Below the pieces are notes generated by a model, which searched no databases, was not told the DNA's origin, and was given only the letters and a program-made list of their open reading frames with translations. The position numbers and the translations under genes are program-made. A stretch of 64,000 nt of DNA from positions 1-64,000 of the forward strand of contig CAICTM010000128.1 of assembly GCA_903772945.1 (NCBI GenBank). Direction: 5' to 3'. This document shows, in pieces, positions 21,123 through 32,617 of this stretch (within the stretch, counting starts at the first letter, position 1; every line of letters starts with the position of its first letter). Source of the DNA: Seminavis robusta (Eukaryota; Bacillariophyta; Bacillariophyceae; Naviculales; Naviculaceae).

Positions 21123-23622
21123 TCAAGGCTCTCCTGACTTTGATGCAACCAAACCCTGTGGCACACCCTGCGCTAAGCACTTTTCAGCAGTGAAAGGGGT
21201 GGCATACTCTGTCCAGTAGGTACAAGTGGAGTACCCAGCTGGTCGGCAAGCAAAAAACGAGTTCCCATGTGTAGTTTGAATGGTTGGTTCTGGTCCGGTA
21301 CCACCAGTCCCAACCCAACGACAGTAGTCATGACAGCAACCATCATCGTTCAAAGAATACCAGCCATTATATCGACCGTTGACGCCACGAATTCCATCAT
21401 CAATAGTTGACGGGTTTATCGCAGCACAAGAATCGTCAGTAGGTGGCGGCAAAAGTGTACATTCCGGTACTTCTTCGTTGGCCGGAGTTTCTTCGGGAGG
21501 TCCGTTGCCCGGTGTTTCTTCTGGTGGTCCATTTCCTGGTGTTTCTTCTGGTGGTCCATTTCCTGGTGTTTCTTCTGGTGGTCCGTTGCCCGGTGTTTCT
21601 TCGACGGGTGCCTCAGTAGCAGGTACGGGTGGTTCCGTAGCAGCTGGAACAGGCGCCAATGTGATAACGGGTGCTGGCGTAGGAGTTGGAGCGTCGGTGG
21701 GTGATGTAGTAGGCCAAGCATCCTGCCAAGGGCGATCTGCCCACCGGTAGACTTTGCTAGCCACAGCGCGCAGTCGAACTGCATCCTGTGCTGCGATTTC
21801 AAACTCGAGCCCACTGGCAATGCCATCTGGGATCCAAGTGATGCGGGCGGGATCCAGCCCCCCAATCAGTGTAGACAAGAGGACAGCAATTAGGTAGGAG
21901 CCTTCTGCACTGGGGTTAATGCCATCCTCGTTGTACAACCGAAAAAAGAGAGATGTCTCATCAAGTGCTGGGTCCTCGCCACTTTCCCAATCCTCCAGGT
22001 AAATCTCTTCATAAGCCTGAGTCACAGGCAACAAGTAGGATTCGTCGGGATAAGTGAACTGACAATTGTAGTAATTCTCAAACAAAATAGCATTGTGGGT
22101 CATAAATTCCTCGTGGGATTCTCCAGAGACTTTGTCCTCCCAGCCATTCCTACCACCAGGGGTCATGACAAAAACAGTGACCCCACTGTCATGAGTTGAG
22201 GCGACCATGGTGTGAAATGCTGGTGACAAATTACAACTTTCGGAGCTACCCAACGCTGACATCAAGGCGATATCTTCTTGCAACACAATCCAGTCAAAAT
22301 CATGGCCGTCTGCTGAACTGTAGAGCACTGGGTCTGACTCTGCAATCGTATTAATATGCCACTGAAAGGTTGCCCCTTCTGGTGTACTGGAAGTTGCAAC
22401 CACATGTCCCTTCACATTGTGTAATGCAAGAGAATTTTCGTGGATATATTCAAACTGCTGTGACACATTGTAGTTTCCCAAAACCTCGTTTCCCAAAATC
22501 AGAATCTTGGACGTATCTGCAGCCGCCACAGCATTTGCATTCAAAACGGTAGGTGCCCCTGTTGTTGGGGAAGCAGTTGGTGGTTCTGTTTGCGGAGGCC
22601 CCGTGGGATAACGGGTGACAGTTGGTGTGCCTGTAGGTGGAGTTGTTGGGGGGGCAGGGGTGGGCTCCGGGGTATCCCAAAGAGAATCAAACAAGTATGT
22701 AATGAGGCCATTGGAATATGTTTCTTCAATAGCCTGTGCAATACCCAAATGAATTTGATCTGCCTCGTCGGTCGAGAGATCTCCTTTGCACCCCTGTGTG
22801 CTTGGATGTATTCCTGTAATGGTAGAAAAAACAGTCAAGGAACAGAGATAGGTACCAAAAGCGGAAGGATGCACAGCTGAAGGAAAATTGGAAATAGAAA
22901 AGTGAGAAATTGAAATAACCAAGAGACACAACGAAAAAGAACAGACAAAATGGGTACATACGATCTTGGTAGAGTTTGCGAAAGACACAATCTTCGTCAG
23001 TCATTGGATCCATACCCCGGGACAGACAGTTCCAGTAAGTCTTCTCCCAAGCCAATCCACAGGGGGCTAGACCGACCTGGTAATCATCTGAATGAACTGC
23101 CTTTTGCATTTCCACATAGCCTGCCAACAAAGCCTGGTTGTGAGATGGCATGTCCGGAAAGTTAACTCCATTGGAGCTGGTTCCAAATTCATATCCCCAA
23201 GTTTGAATTAGCATGGCTCTTTCCACATCTGTGCTTTTGAAATGATGAATAAGACCTCTCAGATTGAAAATTGACACTGGTAACTGAGCAGGGACAGCTG
23301 GAATGGCACTTTGTTCTTGCAGGAAAACCCAAGTGTGAATATTGCCATTCTCATTCATGAATGTAGGCGTATTGTCATCATAGAGGAGCCACGCCCAGTG
23401 AAGACCAAAGGTGGCACCACCAGGGGTGCTTCGTGGAGTATCCACTCGGGTAATACCAAACTGTGAGCGATATCCTTGGTAGAAACAGCGAAAAGACCCA
23501 ACAATGGTACCACCGTAGGAACTCAAACTGTTGCCAATAGACCAAACCACCTCTTGCCGAGCCAAAGTCAGTGCGGGCAATGCCACCAAGATGAGCGCAT
23601 GGCTCAACAACCGAAAAAACAT
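21123..23622 (-). CDS. Secreted protein with active-type SGNH domain, GNE-type second SGNH copy and Cys-rich module
   Basis: Exon 1 is 22962-23622 and exon 2 is 21123-22876; the 85-bp intron has a GTATGT donor. The product is 804 residues. The signal peptide ends near ALTLARQ. SGNH domain 1 has GNS with Ser32, YxGGAT-type STPGGAT, FLQEQS and QTWG; its D-P-V-H-P-S is formed across the splice. After a Pro/Thr linker, domain 2 (ILGNEVLGNYNV, WIVLQED, TPGGRNG) has Glu in place of the serine and D-G-I-N-P-S in place of D-x-x-H, so it should be inactive. A linker with PGNGPPEET repeats leads to one eight-cysteine module (NDDGCCHDYC, FFACRPAGYSTC). There is no hydrophobic C-terminus, unlike 24997-28024. 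That gene is divergently transcribed 1.4 kb away and has an exon 1 of identical length. Confidence 0.8.
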
Positions 23623-24996
23623 GACGGATGTCTTCTTGGTATGTGATACAGTACGTGATAAGTGAGAACTGAAAAATCGTGTAGACTAGAGTGACAAAGG
23701 ATTGTGTTTGAAATGGGAGAGAAGCTGAGATTGTGAGGACCCAAGCACTATCGGTCTACGAAGTGGTTCCGCTTGAGAACGCAACTTGCCTGGCGACAGT
23801 CGAATGTCGAATGTGTTTCGTAGTTTCCAGAAGCAGCGTTGACTCGACTCGACTCGACTCGACTCGACTAGACTACTGCAGGAAAGCATGAGCAATGGTT
23901 GCCGCGAACCAGCACCATAGCCCGTCACCGGCACATGTACTATTATTTTTATTTGTGTGCTCATTCACGAGTTTCTGACCAGCGAGGCCCACAAACACAA
24001 ACATCTTACATGCATTTGCTTGTGTCAATAAATCACACTTACCCTTTGGAGTCATCAATCGCAAATTTTGCCTACCGGTACGATTGCCTTTCAATCTCAT
24101 TAGAAACACCAGTAAGCTGACCGCTATAAAGTTTCCAACAGCCAACGCATTGGCCATATTCGGCCCTACCATTATCGATCCACAACATGTACAGTCCCCT
24201 ACGGTGCGACATCTACAACCTTGTAGCCTATCGTACATACAACTATTACCAGGCAGGTGGCACTAGGTTTAGCGATCTTTCAAGTCTACACTTCGTGCGC
24301 CTTTCTTTAAATTTGTGTGTGGTTGGACCTGGTGGGATCTGATCGAGCAGAGAGAATGTTGCCTGGGAGTCCATCATATGTTTTTATTCTACCTAACTCG
24401 GCGGCGCAAAACGGAAGGGTGGGATTCGATTCCTCACGGGACGTAAAGCACATGTTCGAGCACCAAGGGCTACCGTGAGCCAGCGCTGAGGTTCAATCGT
24501 TCCAGATCCCGCTACACGCACCGTATGGTTTGCGCCATGGCTAAGGTAGAACTGAAGGCTGACTCATGCATCTCAGTTAATTTGTTACCAAATGGAACGA
24601 TCGAGCTAGCTTGTAGATAGATGATGCAAGTACCGGTAGTACGAGTGGAGGTGCCATACGTACCGGTACGGTAGATGGCAGTCGCAGCTCGGGAGGTTAC
24701 CGTACGGTACCGGTAGACTACCGGTCAGTAGGCGAAGTTTGGGTGCAAAAGCATTCGTGCCAAAAGAGCCAAATCAACAACTGTGCTGGCTCAACGTATT
24801 CCGCGTGGGAAAATAAGAATCGGAAGAAACTCGTGAATGAAGCCTCTCGCCGCTTGCTCTGCTCAGGAAGCTGCCGCTCAGGCTCCATTAGACTTCATGG
24901 TCGTGTTGTCTTCGTATCACTCTTCATATATCAATCCGGCGAGCAACCGAAGGGCAATCTGAAGCCACATTCTTGAGTTCGCAAGAGACACAGACC
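23623..24996. promoter_or_regulatory. Shared upstream region of two divergent SGNH genes
   Basis: 1.37 kb between two divergently transcribed paralogues, so it probably holds both promoters. It contains a (GACTC)n pentamer run at 23841-23870 and clustered ACCGGTA palindromes at about 24630-24720. No TATA box or gene is convincing. The regulatory call is inference from gene order only. Confidence 0.35.
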
Positions 24997-27900
24997 ATGG
25001 CTACGCGGTTTTTAGCAGTTGTACTTGTCTTCGCCACACTGCCAGCACTTGGTTTGGCTCGACAGTTTGTGATCTGGTCCTTTGGAAACAGTTTAAGCTC
25101 CTATGGTGGCTCCATTGTGGGAAATTTTCGATGCTTCTACATAGGATATGCAACCCAGCTTGGGGCAACTCGAGTGGATTCTCCTCGGTATACACCTGGA
25201 GGGGCCACCTTTGGCACTCACTGGGCACATCTGCTCTATGATGACAATGCACCCGCTTTTTCAAATGAAAACAACGCTCGTCATCCTTGGGTTTTCCTAC
25301 AAGAACAAAGTGCCATTCCAGCCATTCCCAGTCAGCTACCAGTGTCACTTTTTAATCTGAGAGGTCTTATCTCGCACTTCAGCACCACAAACGTACAAGA
25401 AGCCTTTCTGATTCAAACATGGGGATACGAATTTGGAACCTCCGACTATGGGCTGAACTATCCTGACATGCCATCCCACAACCAGGCTTTGTTGGCAGGC
25501 TATGTGGAAATGCAACAAGCAGTTCATTCCGACGCATATCATGTCTATGTGGCTCCCTGTGGACTGGCATGGGAAAAGGTTTACCTAAATTGCATCGAAC
25601 GAGGGGAGGATCCATTGAACAATGAGAATTGTGCCTTTCGCAGACTCTACCAAGATCGTATGTGCCAACAAGACATGTTCTATCGTGCTATTTGTGTTCG
25701 TGCTTTTGACCCTTATGGGAATTCTGTCTTCTCACCTCCATGTTTCTATCTTGCCGTGTTGTTCCGCCATCTTTGTGATACCTCCAGCGGTACATCCTTC
25801 AACCATGGGTAGCTATGCCTGTGCCCTGACTGTATTCTCCTCCATGACAGCAATACATCCAAGCACACAGAGATGCAAGGGTGGTATTAGTTCGAGTGAC
25901 GCTAATCAGATTTCAACGGCCATAGCACAGGCCATTGAAGAAACGTTCGCCTCAGGGCTCATTATTTACCCATTCGATGAAATCTGGCCCACCGAGGCCC
26001 CAACCACTAGGGAACCAACCTTCACACCCACTGCTGAACCAACTACCAGTGCCCCCACTCGAGGAACAGCCTTTGTGAGTATTACACTTCCTCCACAAAC
26101 TGCACGGCCCACCACTCTTCCGCCAAGCAGTGCGCCCACGACCTTGCAGCCGACAACGTTACAACCTACAGACTTGAATGAGAACGCCCTAGCGGCCAGA
26201 GAAAACGCAAAAGTTTTGATTCTGGGAAACGAGGCTTTGGGAAATTTCAATGTGTCAGACCAGTTTGATCAGATTCTTGAGAATTCTTTGGCCTTGCACA
26301 ATGTACTTGGACAGGTCAATGTCACTTCTAGCACACCAGAAGATGCAACCTTACGTTGGCATGTGAACACAATTGGAAATTCAGACCCTATTCTCTACAG
26401 TGCAGACGATGGTGCTGATTTTGACTGGATTGTGTTGCAAGAAGATGTCTCGTTGATCTCTCAACGAAGAAAGGCCAAGATAAGTGCAGATTTTGCATGG
26501 GCAGTCCACGTAATGATTGCCCATAGTCATCAAGCCAAGACGGCCTTGCTGATGATGTTTGGAGGCAGAAATGGTTACAATGATGGTAATGGAACTGTGT
26601 ATGCAGACTTTTTGACGCACACTGCAAACTTGCTGTCGAACCACATGATGGTCATGTCTATGACGAGTACAAATTACAATGAAACAGCAAATCCCACCTA
26701 CTTGATACCTGCAGGAATGGCAGCAGAGGTTATCTATTTGGAAGATTGGAACACTGGAAGAGACCCTGCAACCGACAATTCGACTCTTTTTTACCGCTTG
26801 TATGATGAGGACGGGGTCAACCCCAGTGCGGAAGGCTCCTACCTCATTGCAGTCATGCTGTCGTCATTCATGTCCGGGCTGGATCCCAACCTGATCACAT
26901 GGTTTCCAGATGCCACTCGACGCAATCTCCAGATTAGTGATATTGATGAAGCAGATGCTATTCGAATCCGTGCGGCTTCTGGTCGCGCGATTTTGCAAAT
27001 GAGGGACCGAATCAAATATCCTTGGGAAGATCCGTGGCCTACCACAGCACCCACAGTATGGACCGCAGCACCCACCCCACAACCGGTTGCTGAATGCTCT
27101 CAGCTTCCAGCCCCGTTTGGTGGTGGCTGTCCCGCTGCAAACCCGTCGACTATTGATGATGGGATGTCCGATGACTATAGAGGGTGGTATTCTTTGAACA
27201 ATGATGGTTGCTGTCAAGACTACTGTCGTTGGAATGGGTATAGTGGTCCCGGAGGAGACCCAGCCATTCAAACTACATATGAGGACTCGTTTTGGGCTTG
27301 CCGACCAGCCGGTTACTCCACCTGTACCTACTGGACAGAGTATGCTACCCCTTTCACTGCTGAAAGGTGTGCCAGCCAGGGCGTACCCACCGAAGCAAAC
27401 GCCGTGGGCTCTAGGGTGGAACCTGTGGATATCCCGGCTGTGGCCCCATCACCATTGCCAGAATGCTCCCAGCTCCCAGCACCCACCAATGGTGCTTGTC
27501 CAGCTGCAAACCCGTCAACTATTGATGATGGAATTCATGGCGGCAACGATCCAAATAATGGCTGGTATTCTTTGAACAATGATGGTTGCTGTCAAGACTA
27601 CTGCCGTTGGGTTGGGTATAGTGGTGCCGGAGGAGACCCAGCCATTCAAACTACATATGAGGACTCGTTTTGGGCTTGCCGACCAGCTGGGTACTCCACC
27701 TGTACCTACTGGACAGAGTATGCTACCCCTTTCACTGCTGAAAGGTGTGCCAGCCAGGGCGTACCCACCGAAGCAAATGCCGTGGGCTCTAGGGTGGATC
27801 CTGCAGTCTCTAGTAAGGTTTCCGCAAAGCCGATAACAAACGAGGAAGGAGAAGAGGGAGAAAGAGAAAAGGGTCGGGCTCCTTCACAGCAAGAAGGTGC

Positions 27901-28024
27901 CTTTGAGGGCCTTGCCAGCAGTATCCGCAGTGGCTCCAAGGCGTTTGTTCCGGTCGGCAAGATCGAATTCGTTGGACAAGTGATGGCTGCTCTACTTCTG
28001 GGAACACAGTTTCTCCTGGGTTGA
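24997..28024 (+). CDS. Secreted protein with SGNH domain, GNE-type SGNH copy and two Cys-rich modules
   Basis: Exons 24997-25657 and 25788-28024 (130-bp intron, GTATGT donor) give 965 residues. The signal peptide ends at ALGLARQ. Domain 1 has GNS (Ser32), YTPGGAT, FLQEQS, QTWG and D-P-V-H-P-S restored by splicing. Domain 2 has GNEALGNFNV, WIVLQED, MMFGGRNG and D-G-V-N-P-S, lacking Ser and His. Two eight-cysteine modules follow, offset by exactly 378 bp (27185 and 27563 mark the same point) and nearly identical over WSLNNDGCCQDYCRW to TPFTAERC, so the duplication is recent. A charged stretch (EEGEEGEREK) and a hydrophobic end (VMAALLLGTQFLLG) suggest a GPI anchor. The likely role is a cell-surface or wall protein. 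Start ATG 24997 matches the paralogues; the earlier in-frame TTG was rejected. Confidence 0.82.
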
Positions 28025-28996
28025 GCTGACCATAATATTATGATCGTGTCCCAAGCAAAGCACGTGCATATATTCCGAAACTGCATGTACTAAGTACATA
28101 TTATTCATACCTAGATTTGACTACTATCGCTAGACTCTACCTTGCTAGCGCTACCAAGCAAACGTTTCACAACGAGATCAGGGATCAGGGGACACGCAGT
28201 CTCTCTCGATCTTGAACGTCGTCCTCCTCTGGCCCGTTTGATACCTTGAGGTTTCATGAAACGCACCGGAAAGTCAGCTGATCCAATCCTCCTCCTGCTG
28301 GCTTGATTGCCACCAGTTTTCCTGCCGTCTCGACAAAATAAATGAATTCAGAGGCAGCAGCCGTGGTGTTGCCTTTATGACAGCACAGCTCGGGAGTCGA
28401 CTCATTTGCAGGTAAACGAACTCACGGAATCATTGGTAATGTAGATCATACATTTCCAAGATGCCGAGGTCTCACACAAGGCATCGTCTTGGTGGGGTTC
28501 TTTCCTCTACCGGTAGCATTGGAACTTTCCCATGCAGCTTGGACGCGCTAAACCTCCACCTGAAAAGCTTCCCCTGAAGCAGGGCAGTACATGATGTAAT
28601 GGATGGAAGATCGGCTCGAGCAGAGACAAGATACTAGCTACATGTAGCCAGCTAGCTAGCACATTTTGGTTCTTTCGTCGTCGCAGATGGCGGACCGCGC
28701 AAGAAAAAAGAACCAAACCAGAATTGCAAAATGTGAGACGCTCAACTTTCCAAAACAATTTATTTATGCCACTCGGGACACACTTTTATTAATTAAGCTC
28801 GATGTTTTGCGAATGTCTGGTGTTCATTAAGCCTTGGAGACGTCGATGATCCACGACTTATGGTTCTAATAAACCCACGATCCATTGTCCGTTGAATTTG
28901 TTCGGAACACCTTTCACGAATCAACGGGTCCCGTCAAGGATCTTTTGTCTCTATCTCGGAAGTTTGTCTGACCCCACAAACTTATTTGTTGAGGTG
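28025..28996. other. Intergenic stretch without a supported gene
   Basis: No convincing frame. CTAGCTAGC occurs at about 28650 and an AT-rich stretch at 28755-28800. The last 100 bases lead into the first exon of the next SGNH gene. Confidence 0.4.
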
Positions 28997-30170
28997 ATGA
29001 TCATTGCCAGTAGCAGTACACAAGTAAAAGTCCTTGCTCTCTTGGCTATCTTTCTAATCCCATTGCTTGATATCAACCACCAGCCAATTACTACCGTTGA
29101 AGCCAGAGGTATGCCGCGAAGGTGAGTCTCTCTATCTATCGAGATAAGCTACCCTCCAAAGACAGATACCCTACTAACGATGTGTTGTCTCTTGCATTCA
29201 TTCATTTATTTCAATCAATGATTGATGATGACACATGCAAAACTACAGAAAGAAACCCCAACAAGTATGTTACTTTTGGTTTGGCAACAGCATGATAACT
29301 CTCCACGGAGTCATTGAAGCCATGCGAGGAGGACTCTGGAGAGCTCAAAAGGCAGAATTGGGTGCCAACAATCAAAAGCTGGAAACTCCACGACACGCCT
29401 TTGGAGGCGCCACGCTGGCACAACATTGGCAGGCCACACAACGAGATCCCAAATTACTCGAAAACATGCGCCTTTTGCCGTGGGTGATTATCCACGAACA
29501 AAGCGTGATTCCCTCGGTACCCATGTACCGACCCGGCAGTGTGGCGGCGGCCCGTGGATTGACACACTATTGTCGACAACAACGAGGAGGAGGACCTCAA
29601 ATCATGTTCATGATGACGTGGGGACGACGCGGGGGCTTTAAAGGGCACGGAGTCCAATACGGCAATTTTCTCACACACAATCAAGCCATTTACGAAGGAT
29701 ACCTCCTCTACATTCACGCCACGTCCACACCGGATCGACCCACCTATCTGGCACCCGTCGGGTTGGTCTTTGAAACCATTTACAACGACTGTCTGACTCA
29801 AGACCCTGAGAGTCGAGAACCCGGCTCGTACAATTCGCTCTTTGCTCGCCTCTATGGAAATGATGGGTACCATCAAAGCAAATTGGGCGCCTTGGCGGCC
29901 GGAATGACAGTCGCCACAGCGATTACCGGGTTCAATCCGTACAAGCAAAATCACAATCCAGGAGGTCTCTCCCAGGAAGATATGAATGCCGTCAAGGATG
30001 CCGTCGCACGCACTATATTGCAAACGTTTGAAAGTGGACAACTGCTCTATCCGTGGAAGACCTCGTGGACCGGTTCCACAGCGCCGACCAGCGCCGTGTG
30101 TCGGGCCGACAAGGAAACGTCCACCTGCGCCAGCCCTGACACAACAGTCGTGCAGTCAATTGGCACGTGA
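28997..30170 (+). CDS. Secreted single-domain SGNH-hydrolase-like protein
   Basis: Exon 1 is 28997-29121 and exon 2 is 29249-30170; the 127-bp intron starts GTGAGT. The product is 348 residues. Exon 1 encodes a signal peptide (VKVLALLAIFLIPLLD) and exon 2 the whole domain. The catalytic-type motifs are GNS (Ser56), FGGAT, IIHEQS, MTWGRRGG, P-V-G-L-x-F and D-G-Y-H-Q-S. No second domain, cysteine module or C-terminal anchor is present, so this is the minimal member of the cluster and probably freely secreted. The intron between the Asp and His codons found in four relatives is absent here. The gene is convergent with the next one, 428 bp apart, and that gap holds nothing else visible. Confidence 0.8.
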
Positions 30171-30598
30171 AGTGGAGCAGAGCAAGTTTCACATTAGTGC
30201 AGCTGAGCAAGAAGCTTGACCACAACGATCTACATACAATGAATGAAAGGCAGCAATCATCACGTTCTGTTGGCTTTTGGCACCATCCAAACGATAAACC
30301 AATAAACACTGTGTTGCTGCAGCTGTTGCTGCGCTGTGTCCTGCCTCTTTTTCATAGTTGCTCGTGGTTTGTTTGTGCTTGTTGGGATCCGACCGCGGGA
30401 TGTCAAACAATCTAGTTGTGGTAGTATGCAGGTACACGTGTATTCCCTGTGCGGGATGGACGGAGAATCTCACCAATGAAATCAAAACGAAACTATAATG
30501 GACAGACGGTAGAGTAGTCTAGCTAGGTGTCGGTGCTGGCGCCTCCTATCCGGGTCGCTTTGCTTTGGCACACCATCGATAGCACTTTCTGGTGCTGC

Positions 30599-32617
30599 CT
30601 ACAAGAGAAACCACAAAGCCGTCATGGTGGATGCGATGGAAACCATGCAGTGGTCCTTGGCAGCCAAGGAGGTGTACGATGGCCGATCAGCCATCTGGAC
30701 AACACGACCGGCCACCTCGCGGATTCGAACAGCATCCGCTTCGGCAACATCAAGATTCTCAAGATCACCAGAACCGCCATCTGGAAACCACGTGATGCGT
30801 GTGGGATCCAACCCGGACATAAAGGAGGACAGCGTGACTGCAATGAGGTAGGAGCCTTCTGCACTGGGGTGAACCCCATCCTCAGCATACAAACGATAAA
30901 AGAGGGATTCTTCATCCGTTGCTGGGTCCCTTCCAGTCTCCCAATCCTCCATGTAGATAGCCTCAGCTGCCATTGCTACAGGCAGTAAATAGGTAGGATC
31001 GGCAACATCATATGTCTGCCGAACACACATATAGTAATTCTCAAGCAAGGCCTCATTGTGTGACATGAAGTGTGGATACACTGTGCCATCACCATCATTG
31101 TAGCCATTTCTGCCTCCAAAGGTCAAGACAAAGACAGTCTTGGCACGGTGGCTCTTAGTAATCATCATATGCACTGCTCCTGCCAGCATTGCACTGTCCT
31201 TGGCCGTGCTTGCATTCGACATCAAGGCAATGTCTTCTTGCAACACAATCCAGTCAAAATCAACACCATCTTCGGAACTGTAAAGCACCGGGTCTGACTC
31301 TCCAATTGTGTTCACATGCCAATGCCAGGTTGCCCCTTCTGGTGTGTTGGAAGTGATGCTGATGCGCCCCCCAGCATTGTATTCTGCCAATAAATTTGAA
31401 TGAATCCGAGTAAACTGTTCCGACACATTGAAATTGCCCAATAACTCATTCCCCAAAATGAGGACCTTTGAGTTTCGTCCTGCTGCTATGGCATTTTCGT
31501 TCAATCCTGGGTTTACTATAGTAATCTGTGGAGGAAGGGTGGCTGTCTGCGGAGGAAGGGACGGCTGAGGGCTTATGGTTGGTGCTGCTGTAGGCGTACC
31601 AGATGGGGGCCCAGGGGTGGGCATGGGGGTAGGCCACAGCTCATCAAACATGTATGTGATTAAGCCAGAAGAGTGTGTTTCTTCAATAGCCTGTGACACA
31701 GCTGTTCGGATTTGATCTAGCTCATCACTTGATAGACTTCCCTTGCATGATTGTGTGCTTGGGTGTAGTCCTGTCATGGCGGAAAACACAGTGAGGGCAC
31801 AGGTATAAACACCCGCACTAGAAGGATGTGTTGCTGGGCATAGAAAGCAGCGCAACAAACAAAGAGAATGAGTGAAATTTACACGAAAAGATCCAGTAAC
31901 AGAAAATAGCAACAAAACATTGTACATACGATCATTGTAAAGCTTGCGAAAGATACAAGTGTCGTTTGCCATTGGATCGATGCCTTTGTCCAAACAGTTC
32001 CAGTAAGTCTTTTCCCACGCCAACCCGCAGGGAGCTAAAAAGACATTATATTCATCCGAATGAACTGCTTGTTGCATTTGCACATAGCCATCCAGTAAAG
32101 CCTGGTTGTGAGATGGCATGTCAGGAAAGTCGACCCCATTGGAGCTGGTTCCAAACTCGTAGCCCCAAGTTTGAATCAGCATGGCTCTTTCCACAGTAGT
32201 GTTTTTGAAATAGTTCACAAGACCTCTCAGATTGAATATTGATATTTGTAGCTGACTGGGAATGGCAGGCATGGCACTTTGTTCTTGCAGGAAAACCCAA
32301 GGATGTTGAGTGCGCCAATCACCACCATTTTCAAATAAAGGCTTATTGTCGTCGTAAAGCAGATGCCCCCAATGAGTACCAAAGGAGGCACCTCCAGGGG
32401 TATACCGTGGAGTGTCCACTCGGGTAACACCAAACTGTGATGCATATCCTCGGTAAAAGCATTGAAAGTAACCAACAATAGAACCACTTTGAGCACTCAA
32501 ACTGTTGCCAAAGGACCAAATCACATGCTGCCGAGCTGAAGTCTGGGTGGGCAAGACCGCTAAGGCAAGCACATGTACGAGAAACAATTTTATCAACTGT
32601 CTATCCATTGCAGTCAT
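30599..32617 (-). CDS. Secreted SGNH protein with GNE-type second domain, no Cys module
   Basis: Exons 31930-32617 and 30599-31833 give 640 residues from ATG 32617 (a second ATG at 32608 is equally possible). The signal peptide is LFLVHVLALAVLPTQTSA. Domain 1 has GNS (Ser39), YTPGGAS, FLQEQS, QTWG and D-P-T-H-P-S after splicing. Domain 2 has GNELLGNFNV (Ser replaced by Glu) but keeps D-G-V-H-P-S, unlike its two relatives. The protein ends in a hydrophobic stretch (VSIASTMTALWFLL), a possible GPI signal. The intron (31834-31929, GTATGT donor, CAG acceptor) is 96 bp, a multiple of three, and free of stops. Unspliced transcripts would therefore encode 32 extra residues between the catalytic Asp and His. 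Confidence 0.8.
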   Translation of the reverse strand: MTAMDRQLIKLFLVHVLALAVLPTQTSARQHVIWSFGNSLSAQSGSIVGYFQCFYRGYASQFGVTRVDTPRYTPGGASFGTHWGHLLYDDNKPLFENGGDWRTQHPWVFLQEQSAMPAIPSQLQISIFNLRGLVNYFKNTTVERAMLIQTWGYEFGTSSNGVDFPDMPSHNQALLDGYVQMQQAVHSDEYNVFLAPCGLAWEKTYWNCLDKGIDPMANDTCIFRKLYNDRMYNVLLLFSVTGSFRVNFTHSLCLLRCFLCPATHPSSAGVYTCALTVFSAMTGLHPSTQSCKGSLSSDELDQIRTAVSQAIEETHSSGLITYMFDELWPTPMPTPGPPSGTPTAAPTISPQPSLPPQTATLPPQITIVNPGLNENAIAAGRNSKVLILGNELLGNFNVSEQFTRIHSNLLAEYNAGGRISITSNTPEGATWHWHVNTIGESDPVLYSSEDGVDFDWIVLQEDIALMSNASTAKDSAMLAGAVHMMITKSHRAKTVFVLTFGGRNGYNDGDGTVYPHFMSHNEALLENYYMCVRQTYDVADPTYLLPVAMAAEAIYMEDWETGRDPATDEESLFYRLYAEDGVHPSAEGSYLIAVTLSSFMSGLDPTRITWFPDGGSGDLENLDVAEADAVRIREVAGRVVQMADRPSYTSLAAKDHCMVSIASTMTALWFLL

